DNA of 64,000 nucleotides from JAGWRA01 sp963711505 (lineage in GTDB: Bacteria; Acidobacteriota; Vicinamibacteria; Vicinamibacterales; CAVVIG01): positions 310,001-374,000 of the forward strand of contig CAVQEJ010000001.1 in the NCBI GenBank assembly GCA_963711505.1, given 5' to 3'. Position 1 is the first letter of the stretch. Each line of letters starts with the position of its first letter. Shown piece by piece: positions 1 to 7,003 of this stretch. Position numbers and translations under genes: made by a program. The notes under the pieces are model-generated. The model made no database searches and was not told where the DNA came from. It saw only the letters and a program-made list of their open reading frames with translations.

Positions 1-600
1 GCCCTTTGTTGGCGCGGTCGACCCGTCCAGTGTCTTGTTCGGCAGCTCGCTTGCTTGGAACAATTCTCGCGGATAGCCTCCACGTAACGCCCTCGCCACA
101 ATTCGCTCGATGAAGTGGGACTTCGCGCGCGCGTACGCTTCACGAGATTCGCGATCGGTCGCCGCGAGTCGGCTGGCCAGGCTCTGTTTGAGGTGTTCGT
201 ATTCGCGAGCTGTGGCGGCGTGGTCGCGAAGATAGTCGCGAAAGGCCAACGTCCGCCGCTCTTCAGCCCCGCCGTGTGCGACGACGTGGACATGGTGGCT
301 GTGAGGCCAATGGGCCGGCCGATGGAAGAATGGGCAGAACGAGTCGTCGGGATCAGGCACGTGGACGTATCCGATGTTCTGAAGCCGGTCTCGGTACGCC
401 GCAATGGGCTGAAGTGCGGCGACTGACACTTGGATATCGAGAATGGGCTTCGCGCTGAGCCCGGGAACGGCTGTGGAGCCGTTGTGGTCGATGCGCACGG
501 CCAGAGTTCCGAGCACCGTACGAAGGCGGACCGCCTCCGATTCGAAAGCCGCCGGCCAGGCCGGATCGTAGGGCACGACTTCAAGTGGCTTGTCTGTCAT
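1..600 (-). CDS. GrpB family protein (nucleotidyltransferase-like fold), 3' end outside window
   Basis: The minus strand is open from an ATG at 600 to the window edge, giving 200 residues without a stop. Residues 37-56 carry the GrpB signature (IDHNGSTAVPGLSAKPILDI), residues 103-107 read HVHVV and residues 121-127 RDYLRDH, all typical of the GrpB/UPF0157 family. That family usually has about 170-200 residues and a nucleotidyltransferase-like fold; its biochemical role is poorly defined. A degenerate attC-like stem lies just upstream at 648-705, so this is probably another cassette gene in the sense orientation. No clear ribosome binding site precedes the ATG. The family call is firm; function is not claimed. 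Confidence 0.85.
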   Translation of the reverse strand, partial: MTDKPLEVVPYDPAWPAAFESEAVRLRTVLGTLAVRIDHNGSTAVPGLSAKPILDIQVSVAALQPIAAYRDRLQNIGYVHVPDPDDSFCPFFHRPAHWPHSHHVHVVAHGGAEERRTLAFRDYLRDHAATAREYEHLKQSLASRLAATDRESREAYARAKSHFIERIVARALRGGYPRELFQASELPNKTLDGSTAPTKG

Positions 601-647
601 GCGTGGCTATCTTGTCGTCTGCTCACGAGGCGGCACACTGAGATGCC

Positions 648-705
648 TGGCCAGGTATGAGCCGCGGCGCGTCTCTTTCGCCGTCAGCTCCATGCCCTGT
701 TGGGA
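648..705 (-). other. Degenerate attC-like stem
   Basis: GAGCCGCGGCG (659-669) can pair with CGCCGTCAGCTC (680-691), leaving an extra base in the right arm as in the intact attC sites. A GTTGGGA box at 699-705 stands where the outer core box is expected, but the opposite box near 650 is no longer recognisable. This looks like an eroded attC between the GrpB and glyoxalase cassettes. It could also be chance in GC-rich sequence. Confidence 0.4.
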
Positions 706-816
706 AACCATTCGGCTGTTGGCAGAGTAAGGCCGACCGATGGCGGCGTAAGCCCGAAGATGATCACCACCAAAGCACTGTTCCTGGCCTGAGTCATGTC
801 CAGATTTGGCCGGGAC

Positions 817-1167
817 CTATCTTGGGCCCAAGGCTGTAGGATGCTTTGGTTGATAAAGACCGACCTCGCCTCCGCCGGGAAGTCGAATCTTCGTGATGGA
901 GCCCCATCGCGCTTCCTGAATCTGAGAGCACTCGACGCTCTTCTTCGCGAGAGAATCCATCTCGGCCTTCAGATCGTCGCACATGAAATAGAGTTCGTGG
1001 ACGCCATTCTCATCGGACGGGTGAAATGCAGCTTCTGCTGGCGGCAAGGCGAAGATCAGCCAGCCATGACCTGCATCCACGGATTGGAATCCGAGGACAT
1101 CGCGAAGAAATGCCCGGTCCATTTCGGCGTTCTTGGTGTAGATAACCACGTGCGCACCAGAAATCAC
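817..1167 (-). CDS. VOC (glyoxalase/bleomycin-resistance fold) family protein
   Basis: This 116-residue protein reads as a single VOC module: an N-terminal strand with GAHVVIYTKN, a central HELYFMCDD strand and a C-terminal LPGGGEVGLYQPKHP end, as in glyoxalase I, fosfomycin and bleomycin resistance proteins. The family usually binds a divalent metal and works as a dimer; the substrate cannot be told here. I start at the GTG at 1167 because AGGAGG lies five bases upstream; a GTG 21 bases earlier (1188) is also open. Upstream in the same direction is a short lipoprotein-like ORF in another frame, so a secreted VOC protein broken by a frameshift is possible. It lies in the integron array. Confidence 0.75.
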   Translation of the reverse strand: MISGAHVVIYTKNAEMDRAFLRDVLGFQSVDAGHGWLIFALPPAEAAFHPSDENGVHELYFMCDDLKAEMDSLAKKSVECSQIQEARWGSITKIRLPGGGEVGLYQPKHPTALGPR

Positions 1168-1213
1168 CTGCTCCTCCTGAGAGTGCACCCGGAATTCCCG
1201 GAAGGCTGCCCAA

Positions 1214-1357
1214 CTATTCTTGACGTAGACCGCTGAGCCCGCTCTGATGTCCGACTGCCGCCGCGGCTCGAGCGTGCGCCGGGGCGTGCCTCGTCGTGCA
1301 GCCCAGCGTGGTGAGCAGGCCGCAGCTCAGCAGCAACAACCATCCGCGGGAACGCAT
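1214..1357 (-). CDS. Short lipoprotein-signal ORF, possibly the broken 5' end of the downstream VOC gene
   Basis: ATG at 1357 is preceded by GGAG seven bases upstream and opens a 47-residue ORF whose first 20 residues are a good lipoprotein signal peptide ending in the lipobox LTTLGC, followed by TTRHAPAHARAAA. It ends soon after at a TAG. In the neighbouring frame an open stretch (VYVKNSWAAF) continues into the VOC gene at 1167, so a one-base change could join the two into one secreted protein. Alternatively it is a short independent lipoprotein. The signal peptide is seen; the fusion is inference. Confidence 0.4.
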   Translation of the reverse strand: MRSRGWLLLLSCGLLTTLGCTTRHAPAHARAAAAVGHQSGLSGLRQE

Positions 1358-1455
1358 AGGGTTCTCCAATCGCGTGCGAGTCGACCTGAAACGGGGCGGG
1401 GCCTGGCCCCATACCGCAATGGATGTTGATGCCGTCTGCTTCGCAACGAGCCTGC

Positions 1456-1842
1456 TCATTGGCCCTGAGGCGGCTGCCACAGCTCGACCTTGTTTCCCTC
1501 GGGATCGATGACCCAGGCAAACGTCCCGTACTCGGAGTCGTCAATCTTCTCGAGCACGTTGCAACCTTCTTCCTTCAGGGCCGTGACCAGGGCATGGAGG
1601 TCTTCCACGCGGTAATTGACCATGAAGGGAGCGGAGCTCGGAGCGAAGTGATCGCTCTCCTGCGGATCGATGCACCAGGCAGTGGTGCCGGCAACCGGCT
1701 TGCCCTCGGCGTCGGTCCAATCGAAGGCCGCTCCGCCCCAGACCTGGACGTCGATTCCCAGGTGCCGCTTGTACCAGGCCTGCAGGGATGGAGCGTCCTT
1801 GGCCTTGAAGAAGATGCCGCCGATGCCAGTGACTCGCTTCAT
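1456..1842 (-). CDS. VOC (glyoxalase) family protein
   Basis: This 128-residue single-domain VOC protein opens GIGGIFFKAKD, has a central SDHFAPSSAPFMVNYRVED segment and closes with GTFAWVIDPEGNKVELWQP, the usual C-terminal strand with its metal-ligand glutamate. Many relatives are annotated as glyoxalases of unknown substrate. The ATG at 1842 has GGAGG four bases upstream, so the 30 extra residues open upstream are not used. It lies in array sense orientation between the DUF4386 membrane gene and the lipoprotein/VOC pair. No intact attC remains on either side. The family is confident; the reaction is unknown. Confidence 0.8.
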   Translation of the reverse strand: MKRVTGIGGIFFKAKDAPSLQAWYKRHLGIDVQVWGGAAFDWTDAEGKPVAGTTAWCIDPQESDHFAPSSAPFMVNYRVEDLHALVTALKEEGCNVLEKIDDSEYGTFAWVIDPEGNKVELWQPPQGQ

Positions 1843-1903
1843 GTGACCTCCGATGCGCAGTGGTGGTGGGAGGAGCATTTCTTCCGCAGCCTGACGTCCG
1901 GCA

Positions 1904-2623
1904 TCAGCGGTGGCGTAGCCGTCCGCTCGCACGAGTAGTCAGACCTCTGACGTCGCCGTGCGCCAATACCGCTCGACCACGCAGCAGCGAAACACCGCAG
2001 GCAAAACCCCAGACGGCGAAGCAGAGAATCTGTACGATGGCGAGCACGCCTGTCTGGTAGACCGTCAAGGTCAGCAGGCCTGCCACGCCTCCGATCATGC
2101 CCACGACCGCGACCCAGTTGGGTAGAACTCCACTGCGCCAGGCGAGCCATCCGAACAGAAATTGACCGAGCCCCCATGCCATGAGCCCCGGGTCCGTGAG
2201 GTAGAAGCCGAGGCTCGACCAGATGGCCACCTGGTAGGTGGCGTCCTCGGCGTGAGGTGGTGCTCCCGCCGCCACGATGGAAAGCACGGCGCCGATGTGC
2301 ATGAAGATCCCGAAGCCGAGCAGGAGCACGCCGATGGCAGCCAGGAGCTGGGCAGCCGACGCCAGCGTGCCGCTCCTGGCTCGGAGCAGCGTTGCCACGG
2401 TGACCACCAGGGGAATGGAGAACACCGACCAGGCCAGAACAAGGCTGGCGAACAAAGCGTAAGCGCCCTGGTGGCTCGAGGCGAACACGAGCTGTTGTGC
2501 CGGCGTGCCCGGTGGAGGCTGAAGGCTTGCCAGCAAGAGCAGAACAGAAAGGATGCCTGAAAGGAACGCGAGGACCACGAGAGGGCGTTTTCGGTCAACT
2601 CCGACAGCTGCTTCGCTCTTCAA
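1904..2623 (-). CDS. DUF4386-like integral membrane protein
   Basis: The 239-residue product has about six hydrophobic helices (for example LVVLAFLSGILSVLLLLASL near the N-terminus and LLAAIGVLLLGFGIFMHIGA in the middle), with loops containing HAEDATYQVAIWSSLGFYLTDPG and LAWRSGVLPNWVAVVGM. This pattern, especially WRSGVLPxWV, matches DUF4386 proteins, which are inner-membrane proteins of unknown role. The start at 2623 lacks a strong ribosome binding site. Its 3' end lies close to the VOC gene at 1842. It has array sense orientation and is probably an old cassette whose attC has eroded. Confidence 0.65.
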   Translation of the reverse strand: MKSEAAVGVDRKRPLVVLAFLSGILSVLLLLASLQPPPGTPAQQLVFASSHQGAYALFASLVLAWSVFSIPLVVTVATLLRARSGTLASAAQLLAAIGVLLLGFGIFMHIGAVLSIVAAGAPPHAEDATYQVAIWSSLGFYLTDPGLMAWGLGQFLFGWLAWRSGVLPNWVAVVGMIGGVAGLLTLTVYQTGVLAIVQILCFAVWGFACGVSLLRGRAVLAHGDVRGLTTRASGRLRHR

Positions 2624-2711
2624 GCTTCACCCCATTCAGGTGGGACACACGATCGTTGCGGCCGAATCCTCAGGTCCATTCTGCGATGGCGATAGTACCC
2701 GGAACGGAGAG

Positions 2712-2800
2712 GTGCCTGCGGCTGAGGCCTGACGCGACCAATGAGCAGCACGCCGTGAACCGTCAGCGACGCGTCGGCTCCATTCGCTTGTCAGCCCGCT
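2712..2800 (-). other. Degenerate attC at the 3' end of the DUF2442 cassette
   Basis: TGAGGCCTGACGCG (about 2724-2737) can pair with CGCGTCGGCTCCA (about 2770-2782) with one extra base. The DUF2442 gene reads into the right arm and ends with MEPTRR, a C-terminal tail produced when a reading frame runs into an attC arm. The outer boxes have decayed (a CTTGTCAGCC remnant is visible on the right). Confidence 0.4.
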
Positions 2801-3098
2801 CGTCCGATGCTGGCTCCGCCCAGGTTCGCGCTCGAGCGGCCAATTCGTCACGAACCTGCGACCAGTCGTGCAGCGTTGCGGGGTCGAAATCAGCGCCGTT
2901 CGGCCATACCAGCGTGCCAGCCTCCGGATCGAGCGTCACGCCATCGAATGCCGCCCGGTCCAGCAGCGGCCCGAAGAGCGCGCCCCGCAGAACCGGCTTG
3001 AAATCGATGCGCTGCTCGGTGCCGTCGCTGAACGACACGACGAGCGTGTAGGGACCGACGATCTTGAACGCCGTCACCCGCTGGATTGCATGCACCAT
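2763..3098 (-). CDS. DUF2442 domain protein
   Basis: The 111-residue product starts MVHAIQRVTAFKIVGPYTL and contains VSFSDGTEQRIDF, LFGPLLD, FDGVTLDPEAGTLVWPNGAD and FDPATLHDW, the full run of the DUF2442 family. DUF2442 genes usually follow a DUF4160 gene and are often discussed as toxin-antitoxin-like pairs; here only the last 35 or so codons of the DUF4160 partner remain, five bases upstream. The C-terminal tail ending KRMEPTRR is read from a decayed attC arm. I start at ATG 3098 because the open stretch upstream crosses the partner gene. Family confident, role unknown. Confidence 0.75.
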   Translation of the reverse strand: MVHAIQRVTAFKIVGPYTLVVSFSDGTEQRIDFKPVLRGALFGPLLDRAAFDGVTLDPEAGTLVWPNGADFDPATLHDWSQVRDELAARARTWAEPASDERADKRMEPTRR

Positions 3099-3103
3099 GG
3101 TCC

Positions 3104-3208
3104 TCACCTGAGTGGGTCGATCTTGACGGGCGGCTGGCCGGATTGCAAGAGATCCCAATCCTGCTGCAATTCCGCGCGATGATGTTCGTCGAGGCAGGCG
3201 CTCAGCGA
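3104..3208 (-). pseudogene. DUF4160 gene remnant (C-terminal fragment)
   Basis: In frame with a stop five bases before the DUF2442 start, the minus strand encodes SACLDEHHRAELQQDWDLLQ followed by KIDPLR, which is the usual C-terminus of DUF4160 proteins (HR-x-EL-x-x-DW ... KIDPL). Upstream it runs straight into half of an attC site at 3211-3237, so the first half of the gene and the other arm of the attC are missing. This is best explained by a deletion or illegitimate join at that point. Confidence 0.55.
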
Positions 3209-3210
3209 TG

Positions 3211-3237
3211 CGCCGTCGGCTCCAGTTGATGTTAGGC
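3211..3237 (-). other. Half attC (one arm and GTTAGGC box only)
   Basis: GCCGTCGGCTCCAGTTGAT followed by GTTAGGC (3231-3237) is a normal attC arm and core box. The box complements the GCCTAAC box at the other end of the HigBA cassette (3961-3967). The partner arm expected within 50 bases to the left is absent and DUF4160 coding sequence stands there instead. Confidence 0.7.
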
Positions 3238-3242
3238 TGCGG

Positions 3243-3271
3243 TTGACAATATGTCTGATATGACATATTCT
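3243..3271 (+). promoter_or_regulatory. Promoter with overlapping perfect inverted repeat for the HigBA-like cassette
   Basis: TTGACA (3243-3248), a 17-base spacer and TATTCT (3266-3271) form a near-consensus promoter ending eight bases before the toxin ATG. AATATGTC (3248-3255) and GACATATT (3262-3269) are a perfect 8-base inverted repeat with a six-base gap inside the promoter, exactly where an autoregulating antitoxin operator is expected. The cassette thus carries its own promoter, directed against the array sense. Confidence 0.8.
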
Positions 3272-3278
3272 GTCTGAA

Positions 3279-3647
3279 ATGAGCCCCCAGGACAAACCGC
3301 TCGTCTGGTTGCGGGGGCAGGTCAAGACGCCGCCATTTGGGCCGGACGCTCGAATTGAGGCCGGCTTCTTGCTGCGCCGATTGCAGCGCGGCGAGTTGCT
3401 GGGATTGCCCCAATCACGGCCGATGCCGACGGTCGGTGCCGGATGTCACGAACTGCGCGTCGTCGATGGCCATTCGAATTGGCGCATCATGTACCACATT
3501 GCCCCGGACGCGATCGTAATTCTTGACGTCTTCCGGAAGAACACGGCCGCCACGCCGAAGCGCGTGATCGCAGAGTGCCAGAAGCGTCTGGCCGAATTCC
3601 AGCGGCTCGGTCAGGGCAAGAAGGGAGCCACCCGTGAACGGCGATAG
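3279..3647 (+). CDS. HigB/Gp49-like toxin (phage-derived DUF891 family)
   Basis: This 122-residue toxin has the features of the Gp49/HigB-like group of RelE-fold ribosome-dependent RNases: PPFGPDARIEAGFLLRRLQ near the N-terminus, CHELRVVDGHSNWRIMYHI in the middle (the strand carrying basic residues) and the IVILDVFRKNTAATPKRVI helix at the end. It starts at ATG 3279 behind its own promoter and operator, and overlaps the antitoxin gene by 14 bases. It is read on the plus strand, antisense to the cassette array, which is common for toxin-antitoxin cassettes because they do not depend on an array promoter. The gene is intact. Family confident; toxicity is inference. Confidence 0.85.
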   Translation: MSPQDKPLVWLRGQVKTPPFGPDARIEAGFLLRRLQRGELLGLPQSRPMPTVGAGCHELRVVDGHSNWRIMYHIAPDAIVILDVFRKNTAATPKRVIAECQKRLAEFQRLGQGKKGATRERR

Positions 3648-3966
3648 GCGGCGACGACTCGAGCGTGCGGGGTGGACCGTCGGTGATGCCGGCGACTTCC
3701 TGGGCTTGTCCGCTGATGAGCGACGGTTCGTCGAGGTGAAGCTGGCGCTGGCAGACGGCCTTCGACGTCGGCGCGAACAGCTTGGGTTGACCCAGACCGA
3801 AGTCGCGGAGCGGTTTGGCTCGAGCCAATCGCGCGTCGCGAAGATGGAAGCGGCGCATCGTACCGTCAGCACCGACCTTCTCCTGAAGTCGCTCTTTCGT
3901 CTGGGCGCCAGCCCTCGAGATATCGCTCGCCTATTGACGTCGAAGCCTCGAACTCGAGCAGCCTAA
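3634..3966 (+). CDS. HigA-like XRE-family antitoxin
   Basis: The 110-residue protein contains a helix-turn-helix (LTQTEVAERFGSSQSRVAKM, about residues 52-71), as in HigA and Xre antitoxins that bind the toxin and repress the operon. It starts at a GTG inside the toxin gene (overlap 3634-3647), indicating translational coupling. Its TAA stop lies inside the GCCTAAC box of the neighbouring attC at 3961. The perfect inverted repeat in the promoter at 3248-3269 is its likely operator. The reading frame is intact, so the module is probably functional. Confidence 0.85.
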   Translation: MNGDRRRRLERAGWTVGDAGDFLGLSADERRFVEVKLALADGLRRRREQLGLTQTEVAERFGSSQSRVAKMEAAHRTVSTDLLLKSLFRLGASPRDIARLLTSKPRTRAA

Positions 3967-4038
3967 CGTGGCGGCTCACCCGCGGCCGCCCACGCGCATT
4001 GTGCTACCGCGGCCGTCGGGTGCAGCCGCTGGTTAGGC
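3961..4038 (-). other. attC11
   Basis: Boxes GCCTAAC (3961-3967) and GTTAGGC (4032-4038) flank complementary arms (GCGGCTCACCCGCGG against CCGCGGCCGTCGGGTGCAGC) over 78 bases. Extra bases lie in the right arm, so the sense strand is minus. The antitoxin stop codon is inside the left box. Confidence 0.9.
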
Positions 4039-4042
4039 CGTT

Positions 4043-4676
4043 TCATGGCAGTTGAGGGTATTTTGCCTCGCAGTGTTGCCGGAACGAATCTCGAAACGCA
4101 GGCTCATCCCGCACGTACTGGTTCAGCCTCTCCACGTGAAAGCTATAACCACGAAGAGCCAAGTAGAGCATGCCGGCGAGACTTGCGAACACCTCACGGT
4201 CCGACTTTCCCTCGGCCATGGCCGGCTGAATCAACTTCAGATGAATCTCTGGCCGACTGAAGATGCTCGGGCTTGCACTCGTTAAATGCCGTTAGAGAGA
4301 GTCGGTGAGCAAAGTCGTTCCGAATCTTCCGGATGGTGTCGGTAGCGCCAAGGAGTCTAGATGGACAGAGGCGCAGCGCACGCGCAAACTCGATCCGCAA
4401 GGACAACCCGAAGTCGCTCTTGGCGGCGAGCTCCCTGTATCCGGGCGCGTGCGCTGCCAACAGTTGATTGACGCCGTCTTCGACGATGAGCGCGCCCACC
4501 AACGCGACCGCCCGATCATCCTCAGACTTGAGGTGAGCGAACACCGTGTCGAGTTCCACTTGGACCGCAGCCTTCCACTCGACAGGGAGGCACGACACCA
4601 CGAACCGGCGGAACATGGTCTCGCCCTCCGGCCCCTCAACGTTAAGGATCTGCTCCGGTTGTGGACTGTCGTTCAT
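4043..4676 (-). CDS. MltR-like protein, one frameshift
   Basis: From ATG 4676 the frame reads MNDSPQPEQILNVEGPEGE, then VALVGALIVEDGVNQLL and DTIRKIRNDFAH. The helical core and the RKIRNDFAH end resemble the mannitol-operon repressor (MltR) family, which also includes many stand-alone proteins of unknown role. Around 4240 the frame breaks; deleting one base after QSAR restores a continuous IHLKLIQPAMAEGKSD and a C-terminus ending at 4043 (YPQLP). I treat both parts as one gene of about 210 residues. The gene fills the cassette between attC10 and attC11 in sense orientation. Whether the extra base is real or a consensus error cannot be decided here. Confidence 0.65.
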
Positions 4677-4704
4677 CGAATGCGCCCGATTGCGCTGCTC
4701 ATCG

Positions 4705-4789
4705 GCCTAACGCTTCCGCCTGAGCCGCGCGGCTCGTTGATTCAAGATCCCGAAACCTTGGCCGCGTCGGCTCCAGGCGGATGTTATGC
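4705..4789 (-). other. attC10
   Basis: Boxes GCCTAAC (4705-4711) and GTTATGC (4783-4789), 85 bases, with arms CCGCCTGAGCCG and CGGCTCCAGGCGG. The right box is the variant GTTATGC and is matched by GCATAAC at the far end of the same cassette (5473), not by its own left box. Confidence 0.9.
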
Positions 4790-5095
4790 CGCCCCTCGTG
4801 TGGTTCCGGAGTGCAGCGCGTCGATCACCGCCTTGGGATTGCGCGCCGCCACGCGCAACAGCGCCAGCGCTGGGCCGTCAGGCGTGCGCCGGCCCTGCTC
4901 CCAGTTCCGCAGGGTCGCCACACTGACACCGATCGGCAGCGCGAATTCGCTCTGGGACGCTCCGAGCTTGGTCCGAACCGCTCGCACGTCCGCCGGCCGG
5001 AATTCGGCGACCCGCGACGGCTTGCCTGCGCCGCGGCGGATTCGGCCAGCCTGCCGGACGCTGGACAGCAGCTCCTCAAAGGCCGCCTTCTTCAT
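4784..5095 (-). CDS. XRE-family antitoxin (HigA-like)
   Basis: This 103-residue protein has a helix-turn-helix typical of HigA-type antitoxins: VRAVRTKLGASQSEFALPIG then VSVATLRNWEQGRRTPDGPA, followed by a short C-terminal LLRVAARNPKAVIDAL helix. It is the second gene of the toxin-antitoxin pair; its ATG overlaps the toxin stop as ATGA. Its TAA lies inside the GCATAAC box of attC10 as read on the minus strand, the usual cassette arrangement. It probably represses the promoter at 5418-5446. Intact. Confidence 0.9.
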   Translation of the reverse strand: MKKAAFEELLSSVRQAGRIRRGAGKPSRVAEFRPADVRAVRTKLGASQSEFALPIGVSVATLRNWEQGRRTPDGPALALLRVAARNPKAVIDALHSGTTRGAA

Positions 5096-5409
5096 TTGAA
5101 CTCCTCTCGAACCAGCCGCCCGAGTCTGCGCGCCTGGCTCGGCGTCAGGTCCCCTTGCTCGGTCTTCGAGAAGACATAGAGCATGTAGAACACCTGGTCG
5201 GCCGGCAGCCAGTAGTAGATGATCCGAAGCCCGCCACGCTTCCCGCCGCCCGCCTTCGCCCAGCGGAGCTTCCGGAGCCCACCCGAACCTTGAATGACTG
5301 CGCCTTGTTCGGGACGCAGCATCAAGGCCACTTGCAGGCGGCGATACTCGTCATCGTCGAGATGCCGCTGTAGGGCAGCGGTAAACACCGGCGTCTCGAC
5401 GAATCGCAT
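5092..5409 (-). CDS. RelE/HigB-type toxin
   Basis: The 105-residue product has the RelE-fold pattern: FTAALQRHLDDDEYRRLQ near the start, GGLRKLRWAKAGGGKRGGLR in the middle, then IIYYWLPADQVFYMLYVFSK and a C-terminal LTPSQARRLGRLVREE helix, as in HigB2/RelE mRNA interferases. I start at ATG 5409 because a -10 box at 5418-5423 ends only eight bases upstream, which excludes the TTG at 5418. Gene order is toxin then antitoxin with a four-base overlap. It lies in array sense orientation between attC9 and attC10. Intact and probably functional. Confidence 0.9.
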   Translation of the reverse strand: MRFVETPVFTAALQRHLDDDEYRRLQVALMLRPEQGAVIQGSGGLRKLRWAKAGGGKRGGLRIIYYWLPADQVFYMLYVFSKTEQGDLTPSQARRLGRLVREEFK

Positions 5410-5417
5410 ACAATTCA

Positions 5418-5446
5418 ACTATACGCCAATGACGTAGCTCTGGCAA
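5418..5446 (-). promoter_or_regulatory. Promoter of the RelE/XRE cassette
   Basis: On the minus strand TTGCCA (5446-5441), a 17-base spacer and TATAGT (5423-5418) lie directly before the toxin ATG at 5409. The cassette therefore has its own promoter about 30 bases inside its attC9 end. Confidence 0.65.
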
Positions 5447-5472
5447 TCCGCCTCGGATTCAGTTCGCGGTCG

Positions 5473-5544
5473 GCATAACGCCGGCGCTCACCAGCGGCCG
5501 CTCACGAACATAGCGGCGGCCGTCTGGTGCAGCGCGTGTTAGAC
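5473..5544 (-). other. attC9
   Basis: Boxes GCATAAC (5473-5479) and GTTAGAC (5538-5544), 72 bases, with arms GCGCTCACCAGCGGCCG and CGGCCGTCTGGTGCAGCGC. Extra bases are in the right arm, so sense is minus. Confidence 0.92.
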
Positions 5545-5548
5545 CGCG

Positions 5549-5836
5549 TCATCGTCCGGACCAGTAGCCTGGCCGTCGCTTTTGATGCGCCACAGCAACG
5601 ACAGTCACGGTCTCTGACTTCACGCGGTATACACCGTGAATGGAAACCGATCAAGGAGAATCCGCTGGGCGCCGGCCTCGGCGACGGAATAGCGGTGCGG
5701 CGCCTGCCGAATCCGCTGAACAGCTACGGACAGCTCTCGCAGGAAGGCCGATGCTGCGAGGTACGCTCCGCCCCTCGTACCAGGCCTGGGCGTCCTCGAC
5801 CTCCCGTAGCGCTGCGGGGTGAAAGTCAACGCGCAT
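5549..5836 (-). pseudogene. ParE/RelE toxin of an addiction module, two frameshifts
   Basis: The frame opens MRVDFHPAALREVEDAQAWYEG, breaks near 5770, continues as GAYLAASAFLRELSVAVQRI and LDRFPFTVYT, breaks again near 5622, and ends KRRPGYWSGR with a stop at 5549. Joined, these give a normal ParE-type toxin of about 95 residues, with the family hallmarks WYE at the start and RRPGYW at the end. The start overlaps the antitoxin gene by 11 bases. The first break is repaired by removing one G from a G-run; the second needs minus two or plus one. The stop lies four bases from attC9. It is either a decayed toxin or affected by sequence errors. Confidence 0.7.
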
Positions 5837-6062
5837 TCAGCCGTTCGAGAAGCTGCTGTCGAACCTGCTCCCAAGGGATGCTCGCCACGGCACCCGAGTC
5901 GAGCTCGGCCACGCGTTTCTCGATCTCAGCCGCCCAGGCCGCTTCGACGTCAGGGTCCGGTTCCCCTTCGAGGGATTCAATCAACAGCCCGGCCAGCGTG
6001 GCCCGCTCCTCGTCGGAGAGTTCCGCCGCTTCCTTCCAGACATCCATAAATGCTCGGCTCAT
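5826..6062 (-). CDS. Addiction-module antitoxin (TIGR02574 type)
   Basis: The 78-residue acidic helical protein follows the putative addiction module component pattern: AAELSDEERATLAGLLIESL then DPDVEAAWAAEIEKRVAEL and IPWEQVRQQLLER. These small antitoxins are encoded just upstream of a ParE-like toxin, as here. A TAGAAT -10 box stands eight bases before the ATG. The neighbouring toxin is frameshifted, so the antitoxin may be an orphan. It shares architecture and the TAGAATGGC leader with the cassette at 8358. Confidence 0.85.
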   Translation of the reverse strand: MSRAFMDVWKEAAELSDEERATLAGLLIESLEGEPDPDVEAAWAAEIEKRVAELDSGAVASIPWEQVRQQLLERLNAR

Positions 6063-6273
6063 GGTGCCATTCTACTCCCGGCCCTGAGCTCGCGCCTCAC
6101 CTGCAGCCAGGCACCGCAAGAGAGCGGCCCGAGTCCCGCCACCGCCTGTGCACCAGGGCGCAGCCGGCCGCTTTCTTAGGAGGACGGCGCCGCAATCACG
6201 AACTCGCGCTGACCGACGCTGCACAATGCAGCACCTCGCACCGGCCGTTCAGAGCCCGCGGGTTCGTTCGGCG

Positions 6274-6347
6274 GTCTAACGACCGCGTTTCAGCCGCGGC
6301 GGCTCATGATCGCACCAGCCGCCGCCGGCTGCAAACGCCGGTTAGAC
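6274..6347 (-). other. attC8
   Basis: Boxes GTCTAAC (6274-6280) and GTTAGAC (6341-6347), 74 bases, arms GCGTTTCAGCCGCGGCGGC and GCCGCCGCCGGCTGCAAACGC. The right arm has two extra bases, the EHB pattern that marks minus as sense. Confidence 0.93.
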
Positions 6348-6353
6348 AGCACT

Positions 6354-6987
6354 CTAAGCAAGAGTGTGCCACGGCCCATCGTATGACGCCGCGACTTGTG
6401 TGCTGGGCGGAAGCGCGACGTCGGTCTCGAAAACGACCTCAACCACATCCGAAGACGTGCCGGCGAAGAGATCGGCCCGTTGAAACGTCGCGGTGCCGCG
6501 CGGACTTCGGCGACCGCCCACGACGCGAGGCGCTCCAGAGTTGAATCGACAGAATAGCGGCTCTCTCTCGGGATTGGCGACCATGAGCTGGTACAGGCCG
6601 ACGCGCACGAGCAGAGGCGCCTCGGGTGCGTAGCGCTGGAAGTGATTGCGACCGTACTTGATTGGGCCAGCGCCGGAGCCCGGCCAGAAAAAGACATATC
6701 GATTAACGCGACGGACGAACCTCCCGAGACTCCAGCCCGCCTCGAATTCAATCGCGCCTTCGTGTAGGGGACCTTGATCGCGAAGACCGACAGAAACAGA
6801 GTCGAATCGAAATCGAAACGGGCCTCACGCGGCGAGCGTCGAGCCAGTCAGACCGACCCGCGCGCAACAGGAGACGTTCGGCGGATTCAAGCACAAGGGT
6901 CGACTTGATTCTGCGAAGGTTCTCGCGACTCGTCAGATGATAGAGAAATGGCCTAAGTTTGGCGAATTCGCTTACCTCAAGTCCCAT
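6354..6987 (-). CDS. DUF7002-like hypothetical protein, one frameshift
   Basis: From ATG 6987 the product reads MGLEVSEFAKLRPFLYHLTS and RENLRRIKSTLVLESAERLL; near 6825 the frame breaks and continues as VGLRDQGPLHEGAIEFEAGW, NRYVFFWPGS, YGRNHFQRY, LFCRFNSGAPR and SPRGTATFQRADLF to a stop at 6354. The joined protein of about 210 residues has the conserved blocks YHLTSRENL, LRDQGPLH, VFFWPG and FNSGAPR of the DUF7002-type family, whose function is unknown. Deleting one base restores the frame. It fills the cassette between attC7 and attC8 in sense orientation. Confidence 0.7.
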
Positions 6988-7003
6988 GCCTCAAGTTCCT
7001 GCT

